Shown here: in pieces, positions 1 to 5,311 of the stretch
How the letters are laid out: every line of letters starts with the position of its first letter
Numbering within the stretch: the stretch's first letter is position 1
NCBI GenBank assembly: GCA_964415185.1
Contig: CAYPZI010000105.1
Span: 1 to 10,496, forward strand
Source of the DNA: CAYVBJ01 sp964415185
GTDB taxonomy: Bacteria > Bacteroidota > Rhodothermia > Balneolales > Balneolaceae
Reading direction: 5' to 3'
DNA length: 10,496 bases
The notes under the pieces: model-generated
Seen by the model: the letters and a program-made list of their open reading frames with translations, nothing else
Told to the model about the DNA's origin: nothing
Database searches by the model: none
Program-made: the position numbers and the translations under genes

Positions 1-39
1 TTGACCGACATTTCATGCTTGACATAACAGTAGCGTTTC

Positions 40-642
40 TTATACAGAACCGGCTTGTATTAAATCGAGGAAGTTCTGAAGCAAAAAAGAACCGGCTTTG
101 CCGGATTTTTCGGGGTGAAACTGTACTCCAATATAGTTATCTCTCGCCGCTACGGAAGCAAAATCTCCCATGTAATTACAGGATGCAATCGTATATTCGT
201 TTACCGGCGCATAATAACTGTGCACATAATACATGAAATGGCTGTTATCAATTCCTTCCATCACCGGGTGTTCATCTATTTCCGTAAAAGAGTTCCATCC
301 CATGTGTGGAACTTTTCCGTTTGTAGAATCAAACTTCCGGAGAACCCCGGGGATGATTCCGAGTGTGTCTGATTCTCCCTCTTCCGAGGAATCGTAGAGT
401 AGCTGCATACCAAGACAGATACCGAGCACGGGTTTTTGGGTATTTTTCAGCCAAACGTCCAGGTCTCTTGCCCTCAGGTCGTCCATTGCAGCACCGGCAT
501 GGCCTACGCCCGGAAAGATAACGGCATCTGCTCTGTCGAGCCGTTCAGGTTCATCGGTGATGATATGTTCAGCATGAAGCCGGTCTAAAGCATTTGAAAC
601 CGATGCAAGATTACCGGCCTGATATTTTATAATCGCTATCAT
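40..642 (-). CDS. hisH: Imidazole glycerol phosphate synthase, glutamine amidotransferase subunit HisH
   Basis: HisH hydrolyses glutamine and passes ammonia to HisF, which converts PRFAR to imidazole glycerol phosphate and AICAR. It acts in the cytoplasm as a HisH-HisF complex. The 200-residue protein has the normal family length and is a class I (triad) amidotransferase. Visible motifs are the oxyanion-strand PGVG (44-47), the nucleophile elbow GICLGMQLL with Cys76, the HisH signature VPHMGWN (111-117), and FHPEKS with His176 and Glu178 completing the triad. It starts at ATG 642 with no clear Shine-Dalgarno sequence. It is the most distal his gene in view, 70 bp after hisB. The required partner hisF is not in the window and is expected beyond the left edge. 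No defects are seen. Confidence 0.97.
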   Translation of the reverse strand: MIAIIKYQAGNLASVSNALDRLHAEHIITDEPERLDRADAVIFPGVGHAGAAMDDLRARDLDVWLKNTQKPVLGICLGMQLLYDSSEEGESDTLGIIPGVLRKFDSTNGKVPHMGWNSFTEIDEHPVMEGIDNSHFMYYVHSYYAPVNEYTIASCNYMGDFASVAARDNYIGVQFHPEKSGKAGSFLLQNFLDLIQAGSV

Positions 643-686
643 TATTGATTCTGTTCTGTCAGCATATATTTGCAGGACAGGATTCT

Positions 687-718
687 ATATAGTGTTTGTA
701 AACTTAGAGACACTATAT
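687..718 (-). other. Intercistronic hairpin between hisB and hisH
   Basis: A perfect 9-bp inverted repeat (ATATAGTGT at 687-695, ACACTATAT at 710-718) encloses a 14-base loop and overlaps the hisB stop codon (713-715). No T-run follows on the minus strand, so it does not look like an intrinsic terminator. It sits in the widest gap of the operon (70 bp). It could be an mRNA processing or stability element, or could tune hisH expression. The role is inferred only. Confidence 0.4.
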
Positions 719-1609
719 GACCCCTTTGGTTGTGGGTAATATGTTTTTAATTCGTTCATTTCGGGTAACCGCAAAACGGAGAGCTTTCGCAAATCCTTTA
801 AAAACGGATTCTATAATATGATGCTCGTTTATACCAGATGCTTCAACATGGAGGGTAGCCTTAACGTTCATTGCCAGCGTATAAAAAAAATGTTCAGCCA
901 TTTCGGTTGGAAAATCACCTATGTACTCACGATTAAAACTGACATCCCACTTCAGTAAGGGTCGGTTTGACAAATCGATGGAGACAATGGACCTCGCTTC
1001 ATCCATCGCAAGGACAAACCCGTGGCGCTGGATACCGGCTTTGCGGTCCGTTTCAACTGCATCAGCAATTGCTTGTCCCAAAACAATGGCTGTATCTTCA
1101 ATTGTGTGATGTTCGTCAATTTGAAGGTCACCGTCACACTTGATTTCAAGATCGATTAGCCCGTGCTTTGCAATCTGATCGAGCATGTGATCAAAAAAAT
1201 GGATGCCTGTTTGAATATTCGACAGGCCCGCCCCGTCAAGATTTACGTGCACCCGGATATCGGTTTCGCCGGTCTTCCTCGTTCTTTCTGCCGACCTGAC
1301 GGGATAGAGGTAGTTTCTGATCAGTGTATCCCAGCTATTGCCACTGCAAATATTTTGATCTCCCGCAGTAAGTTTTAATTGATTGCTCTCCTGATCAAAA
1401 ATAATCATGGCTCCGGTATCTTTACCAGTCGGGCCGGCTTTTATACCTTCATGTTCCAGCAGACCTATTTGTTCATCACTCAATTTACCGGAAGGTAATG
1501 TGAGTTTGTGTTGCAGGTCCTGAAGTTTCTTAAGAGCGGTTATGGCACCAGGGCGAAGATATTTCTCATGTGCGCCTGTTAATGCTTCTTTTGTAATTTC
1601 AATATTCAT
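713..1609 (-). CDS. hisB: Imidazoleglycerol-phosphate dehydratase HisB with a degenerate N-terminal phosphatase-like region
   Basis: The C-terminal part (about 106-298) is a complete IGPD that converts imidazole glycerol phosphate to imidazole acetol phosphate. Its metal-binding motifs are FFDHMLDQIAKHG (138-150), DEHHTIEDT (165-173), MDE (202-204), EMAEHFF (236-242), NEHHIIES (261-268) and the PTTKGVI tail. The first ~105 residues are not part of stand-alone IGPD, which is about 195 residues. They lack the HAD DxDGT motif, the motif III Lys and the acidic motif IV. Yet a PGA..ALKKLQ helix (20-30) and the linker SWDTLIRNYLYPVRSAERTR (92-111) resemble the end of the histidinol-phosphatase half of E. 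coli bifunctional HisB (NW..I...L....R.A..VRNTKET). I infer a decayed HAD domain, so the phosphatase step must be supplied by another gene. The ATG overlaps the hisC stop by 4 bp (ATGA), which supports this start and suggests translational coupling. Confidence 0.95.
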   Translation of the reverse strand: MNIEITKEALTGAHEKYLRPGAITALKKLQDLQHKLTLPSGKLSDEQIGLLEHEGIKAGPTGKDTGAMIIFDQESNQLKLTAGDQNICSGNSWDTLIRNYLYPVRSAERTRKTGETDIRVHVNLDGAGLSNIQTGIHFFDHMLDQIAKHGLIDLEIKCDGDLQIDEHHTIEDTAIVLGQAIADAVETDRKAGIQRHGFVLAMDEARSIVSIDLSNRPLLKWDVSFNREYIGDFPTEMAEHFFYTLAMNVKATLHVEASGINEHHIIESVFKGFAKALRFAVTRNERIKNILPTTKGVI

Positions 1610-2664
1610 GTTGTCAGCTTTTTAAGTATGCGGAGAAAACGGTCGTTTTCATCGGGCATTCCCACGGTTACCCGGAGGCAGTCTTCACATAAAGGCTCGT
1701 TTCCGCGGTACCGGACAATTACGCCATTATCAGCCAGTTTGCGGTATATTTCTTTGGCGTTTTTGATTTTAAACAGCAGGAAATTGGCATCCGAGGGGTA
1801 GACCTCTACCGTTTCCGGACACGCATTCAATTCTTCCCGGAGAATCTCGCGTTCTTCCCTGATTTTCTCAATATTGAATCTGAGGAGTTCCAAATTATCA
1901 AAGGCTTTGAATGCCGCATCGGCCGTGAGTTTATTTATGTTGTACGGTGATTTTATACGGATCAGGTAATCAATGATTTCCGGATTGGCAATAGTTATAC
2001 CCAGGCGAATTCCCGCAAGCCCGAACGATTTTGAGAAAGTCTGAAGAACAACCAGGTTTGGGTATTGCCTTACGAGCGCTGCCATCGACTCCTGGCGGCT
2101 GAAATCAATATAGGCCTCATCAACAACCACAATCCCGTTGAACTGTTCCAGGAGCTTCAGAACGTCAGTCCGTTTCATATCATTTGCAGTCGGGTTATTG
2201 GGACTGCAAAGAAAGAGCAGACGAGTATGTTCATCAGCAGTATCCAGGATTTTGTCAGGCTGAAGCTGAAAATCAGGAGTAAGCAGTACTTCTTTCACAG
2301 TTACGTTATTAATTTGAGCTGAGACTCCATACATGCCGTATGTGGGCGGAGTTGTCAGAATTGCATCCCGTCCCGGTTCACAAAAGAGCCGCATGACCAG
2401 GTCGATGGGTTCATCGCTGCCAACTCCAAGGAATACATGTTCCAACTCTACGCCCCTGAATTCGGCAATTTTTGCCCTGAGTTTGTCCTGTGTTGGCTGC
2501 GGGTATCGATGCAGGCCGAGCCGGTTTCGAACCACCGAACCAAAACTGTTCTCGTTGGCATCAAGCAAAACGCCTTCACTAAAATCATCCCGTGCACTCC
2601 GATACGGGGTAAGTTTTCGAATATTGGGGCGAATCAGAGATTCTATATCAAACTTTTGAGGCAT
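1606..2664 (-). CDS. hisC: Histidinol-phosphate aminotransferase
   Basis: HisC is a PLP-dependent fold-type I aminotransferase. It transfers an amino group from glutamate to imidazole acetol phosphate, giving L-histidinol phosphate. The 352-residue length is normal for the family. Visible motifs are LDANEN (34-39), RYPQP (53-57), the cofactor-phosphate segment GVGSDE (80-85), SPNNPT (154-159), DEAYIDF (182-188), and TFSKSFGLAGIRLG (209-222), in which Lys212 is the predicted Schiff-base lysine. YPSDANFLLFK lies near the C-terminus. It begins 15 bp after the hisD stop with no recognisable Shine-Dalgarno sequence and ends inside the hisB start codon (ATGA). No truncation or missing key residue is seen. 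Confidence 0.97.
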   Translation of the reverse strand: MPQKFDIESLIRPNIRKLTPYRSARDDFSEGVLLDANENSFGSVVRNRLGLHRYPQPTQDKLRAKIAEFRGVELEHVFLGVGSDEPIDLVMRLFCEPGRDAILTTPPTYGMYGVSAQINNVTVKEVLLTPDFQLQPDKILDTADEHTRLLFLCSPNNPTANDMKRTDVLKLLEQFNGIVVVDEAYIDFSRQESMAALVRQYPNLVVLQTFSKSFGLAGIRLGITIANPEIIDYLIRIKSPYNINKLTADAAFKAFDNLELLRFNIEKIREEREILREELNACPETVEVYPSDANFLLFKIKNAKEIYRKLADNGVIVRYRGNEPLCEDCLRVTVGMPDENDRFLRILKKLTT

Positions 2665-2679
2665 TACAAGAGACGGCGT

Positions 2680-3972
2680 TTAATTTTGATTCAACTTTTT
2701 TAGCCGGATCGAAACGGCATTTTTGTGGGCATCGAGCCCTTCGACGGATGCAAGTTTTTCAACCGAAGGCCCTATATTTGTGAGGCCTTCTGGGGTGAGC
2801 TGCTGCATGGTAATGAACTTCTGAAATGAAGAGAGCGAAACTCCGCTGTACATTCGTGCATAGCCGTAAGTGGGCAGCGTGTGATTGGTTCCCGAGGCAT
2901 AATCTCCGGCGCTTTCAGGTGTAAACTGTCCCAGGAATACCGAACCGGCGTTTTCAACTTTTTCGGCAATCGTTTCCACATCCTTGCAGTTGATGATCAG
3001 GTGTTCGGGAGCATAGAAATTGGAGAAATCCATAGCCTCTTCAACCGATTCCGTGAGCAGGGCAAAGCTGTTTTCAAGTGCTTGCCTTGCGATCTCTTTC
3101 CTGGGCAGGCCGGTAAGCTGTTTTTCAAGCTCTTTGTTTACCTGCTCCGTCACTTTTTTTGATGTGGATACAAGCACAACCTGGCTGTCGGGCCCGTGTT
3201 CGGCCTGTGATAGCAGGTCGGCTGCCACAAACTCGGGATCTGCCTGATCATCACATATAACGAGAACTTCAGAAGGGCCGGCGGGCAGGTCTATGCTTAC
3301 CATGGCTTCACTGTTTTGGAGCATCATTTTGGCGGCTGTTACATATTGGTTGCCGGGTCCGAAGATTTTATCCACTTTGGGAACCGATTCGGTTCCGAAC
3401 GCCATTGCGGCCACAGCCTGGGCTCCGCCAGCCTTCAATATGGTTTGAACACCTGTTTTTTGGGCAATATAAATAATCGGAGCCGGGATGTTTCCATCGC
3501 TGTCGGGAGGCGTTGCCATAACTATGGTTTTACAACCCGCTGCCATGGCCGGTACGGCCAGCATGATTGCGGTTGAAGGCAGGGGAGCCGTGCCGCCGGG
3601 TATATAAAGCCCGACCCGTTCAACAGGGCGTACTACCCTCGAACAAATGACTCCCGGCATTGTTTCGGTTTCGGAATTATGAACCATCTGTTCCCTGTGG
3701 AACCTGAATACATTGCTCATGGCCAGGTCAATAGCCTCCCGGGTCTCCGGATCAAGCTCAACTGTTTCCGTTTGAGGATCAAGGCAGGGCTGATCAATTT
3801 CCACACGGTCAAATTTTTTCGTGAAAGCTTTAACGGCTTCATCGCCGTTTTTTTCCACATCGTCCAGGATTGTTTGGACTTTTTCAAAAACCGATTTGAA
3901 ATCCTGTTTTGGGCGCTTAAAGAGCTCCTCAATTTCGTTTTTAGCCAGTTCGCTGTAAGTATATGATTTCAT
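2680..3972 (-). CDS. hisD: Histidinol dehydrogenase
   Basis: HisD carries out the last two steps of the pathway: NAD-dependent oxidation of L-histidinol through histidinal to L-histidine. It is a zinc-dependent cytoplasmic homodimer. The 430-residue protein matches the usual length. The zinc ligands expected from the E. coli enzyme all fall in place with a constant offset of three: Gln256 and His259 (LLSQAEHGPDSQ), Asp357 (ESAGDYASG) and His416 (EGLDAHKNAVSIR). The catalytic Glu323-His324 pair is in APEHL. Further signatures are GLYIPGGTAPLPST (121-134), AGGAQAVAA (181-189) and DKIFGPGN (201-208). It starts 11 bp after the hisG stop with no obvious Shine-Dalgarno sequence. It is the second gene of the operon and looks intact. 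Confidence 0.98.
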   Translation of the reverse strand: MKSYTYSELAKNEIEELFKRPKQDFKSVFEKVQTILDDVEKNGDEAVKAFTKKFDRVEIDQPCLDPQTETVELDPETREAIDLAMSNVFRFHREQMVHNSETETMPGVICSRVVRPVERVGLYIPGGTAPLPSTAIMLAVPAMAAGCKTIVMATPPDSDGNIPAPIIYIAQKTGVQTILKAGGAQAVAAMAFGTESVPKVDKIFGPGNQYVTAAKMMLQNSEAMVSIDLPAGPSEVLVICDDQADPEFVAADLLSQAEHGPDSQVVLVSTSKKVTEQVNKELEKQLTGLPRKEIARQALENSFALLTESVEEAMDFSNFYAPEHLIINCKDVETIAEKVENAGSVFLGQFTPESAGDYASGTNHTLPTYGYARMYSGVSLSSFQKFITMQQLTPEGLTNIGPSVEKLASVEGLDAHKNAVSIRLKKLNQN

Positions 3973-3983
3973 ATTGCAATTTT

Positions 3984-4862
3984 TTAAAGAATCATGCTCT
4001 CAATCGGCAGCATCACGATGCCGGAGGCACCGGCTTCTTTCAGTTGTTCCATCACTTCCCAAAAGGTGGATAACGGAACAACGGTGTGAATAGCAACCGT
4101 TCCGTTATCTGCCAGCGGCATTACGGTAGGGCTTTTTAATGAAGGGATGATCTCTTTAATTTTCGGTATCGATTCTTTAGGAGCATTCATCATAATATAC
4201 CTGCTGCGTTCTGCAAGCTGATGGCCTTCAATGCGCTGCAGTAATTTGGAAATCAACTCACTCTTGCCTTTCGATAAAGGCCGGTTGGTTCTGACAAGCT
4301 GTGTTTCGGAGTTAAAAATATTCTCAACTTCTACAAGCCCGTTTGCTTTCAGTGTGTTTCCTGTTGAGACCAGGTCGCTAATGGCATCTGCTATTTCGAG
4401 GCGCGGTGCAATTTCTACAGATCCTGACAGGGTGATGATTTCTGCGTTAACACCTTTTTCTTCAAAAAACCGGCGCGTCAGATTCGGATAACTGGTTGCA
4501 ACTTTTTTACCTTCAAAATCGATGACTTTTTTTATTTGACCGTTTTTGGGAGCAGCGAGTGCAAGGTGACAAACTCCGTAATTAAGCCCGCGAAGCACTT
4601 CCACGTCTGCACCGTCCTCAGCAGCTACATTGGCACCCACAAAACCGAGGTCGCAAACGCCATCTTCAACATATTCGGGTATATCATCATCCCGGATCAG
4701 TAGAAGTTCCACATCAAAGTTGAGGCATTTGACCAGCAGGCTGCGTTTATAATCATCAAATTTGAGGCCTATATTTTCAAGAAGTTTTAGTGTTTTATCT
4801 GTTAAACGGCCGCTTTTCTGAACGGCAATACGTAAAGAAGTTGTCGAATCGAGAGTTCTCAT
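3984..4862 (-). CDS. hisG: ATP phosphoribosyltransferase, long form
   Basis: HisG catalyses the committed step, joining ATP and PRPP to give N1-(5-phosphoribosyl)-ATP. Its 292 residues make it the long, self-contained form: a bilobal catalytic region plus a C-terminal ACT-like domain (about 215-292) that in this class carries feedback inhibition by histidine, so a HisZ partner is not needed. Visible motifs are QKSGRL (15-20), CDLGFVG (70-76), the PRPP-binding segment ADAISDLVSTGNTL (158-171), and the ending MLPIESMIL typical of the regulatory domain. The start ATG lies in A-rich sequence with no Shine-Dalgarno sequence. It is the first structural gene of the operon, 78 bp downstream of a His-rich leader ORF, so enzyme inhibition and leader-based control may both act here. 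Confidence 0.97.
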   Translation of the reverse strand: MRTLDSTTSLRIAVQKSGRLTDKTLKLLENIGLKFDDYKRSLLVKCLNFDVELLLIRDDDIPEYVEDGVCDLGFVGANVAAEDGADVEVLRGLNYGVCHLALAAPKNGQIKKVIDFEGKKVATSYPNLTRRFFEEKGVNAEIITLSGSVEIAPRLEIADAISDLVSTGNTLKANGLVEVENIFNSETQLVRTNRPLSKGKSELISKLLQRIEGHQLAERSRYIMMNAPKESIPKIKEIIPSLKSPTVMPLADNGTVAIHTVVPLSTFWEVMEQLKEAGASGIVMLPIESMIL

Positions 4863-4901
4863 TTGGTGTTGATTTATAAAATTTGGTATGGAGTTAAAGT
4901 T

Positions 4902-4982
4902 ACGGGCGACAAGGAAGAGAAGACAGTATCAAATACGGTTTTAGTGAACAGAATGATGCCCGTGATTATGATGAATCATAAT
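4902..4982 (-). promoter_or_regulatory. Putative his attenuator structures in the leader RNA
   Basis: The leader RNA can fold in at least two ways. A perfect 8-bp inverted repeat (ATTATGAT/ATCATAAT, 4965-4982) covers the inner ATG and the first His codons of the leader ORF. ACGGGC in the His/Gly codons (4958-4963) is complementary to GCCCGT (4902-4907), 40 bases before the hisG start. A ribosome stalled on His codons would disrupt both. I find no GC-rich stem followed by a T-run between the leader and hisG, so classical intrinsic termination is not evident. Control of hisG translation or Rho-dependent control are alternatives. The structures are seen in the sequence; the mechanism is inferred. 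Confidence 0.45.
4941..4979 (-). CDS. hisL: Histidine operon leader peptide (His-rich, 12 residues)
   Basis: This mini-ORF encodes MIHHNHGHHSVH and then TAA, with six His codons out of 12. It sits on the his operon strand, 78 bp upstream of hisG, exactly where an attenuation leader peptide is expected. In enterobacteria HisL is a short peptide with a run of seven His; a ribosome stalling on it when charged tRNA-His is scarce increases his expression. This sequence is unrelated outside the His codons, and the His residues are interrupted by Asn, Gly, Ser and Val. An in-frame ATG at 5027 with no intervening stop would extend it to 28 residues (an N-terminal part beginning MIFYPIYITD), so the true start is uncertain. 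No Shine-Dalgarno sequence is visible for either start. The symbol is given by analogy. Confidence 0.8.
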   Translation of the reverse strand: MIHHNHGHHSVH

Positions 4983-5033
4983 TGGTTCAGCTAATGTATC
5001 CGTGATGTATATGGGATAGAAAATCATGATTTA

Positions 5034-5039
5034 AATATA
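5034..5039 (-). promoter_or_regulatory. Candidate -10 element for the his operon
   Basis: On the minus strand TATATT, within TATATTTA, lies just before the outer leader ATG (5027). It resembles both a sigma-70 -10 box and the Bacteroidota -7 consensus TAnnTTTG with one mismatch. No convincing -35/-33 element is seen. If used, transcription would start at or near the ATG at 5027, making the long leader ORF almost leaderless and favouring the inner ATG at 4979. Confidence 0.3.
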
Positions 5040-5064
5040 CAATTTTTTTCTGTGATTTGTTCAT

Positions 5065-5106
5065 CTTTATAAAGAGGGTACAAGCTTTATAATTATTTAT
5101 AAAGCT
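5065..5106. promoter_or_regulatory. Clustered CTTTATAA palindromes upstream of the his leader
   Basis: CTTTATAAAG (5065-5074) is a perfect 10-bp palindrome. Close by, AGCTTTATAA (5083-5092) and TTATAAAGCT (5097-5106) form perfect 10-bp inverted arms around the 4-base loop TTAT. The same CTTTATAA half-site therefore occurs four times in 42 bp, just upstream of the proposed his promoter. It could be an operator for a dimeric regulator or an AT-rich promoter-enhancing region. No family is recognised. Confidence 0.35.
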
Positions 5107-5132
5107 GACTGAAACTTCCAGTGAAGTTCAGG

Positions 5133-5233
5133 TAAAACTCCGCGAGACTCAGCGAAAATCTGCGAGAAACAAAACCTCGAATTATGTTCTCGCAGAGTCC
5201 CGCAGATGATGGCGCTGAGTCTCGCAGAGTTAA
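5133..5233. repeat. Imperfect inverted repeat of the CTGCGAGACTCAGCG type
   Basis: The outer arms ACTCCGCGAGACTCAGCG (5137-5154) and CGCTGAGTCTCGCAGAGT (5213-5230) pair at 17 of 18 positions. Inner arms CTGCGAGAA (5160-5168) and TTCTCGCAG (5187-5195) pair perfectly. The whole unit can fold into a long stem-loop in the space between the PPIase gene end and the his leader. Its wording (cgcagag, gcgagactc) resembles dispersed intergenic repeats I associate with Bacteroidota and several other phyla, which is recollection and not a database result. It may also act as a 3' boundary for the PPIase transcript, but no T-run follows. Confidence 0.6.
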
Positions 5234-5311
5234 ATCCCAGGACAAAATATATATGATTCCTATAAACGAAATAGGCAGCCAGAATGATTTACGTGAAAGA
5301 GCACAGTGAAT

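Noticed and set aside
1..39. Possible start of the next his gene (hisA or hisF) with ATGs at 25 and 16 on the minus strand
   Set aside because: Only a few codons are visible (MSSMKCRS), and they do not match the usual N-termini of HisA or HisF. There is too little to call a gene.
115..4491. Several plus-strand open frames of 60-110 codons inside the his genes
   Set aside because: They are antisense shadows of well-supported his genes, with no domains and no independent start signals.
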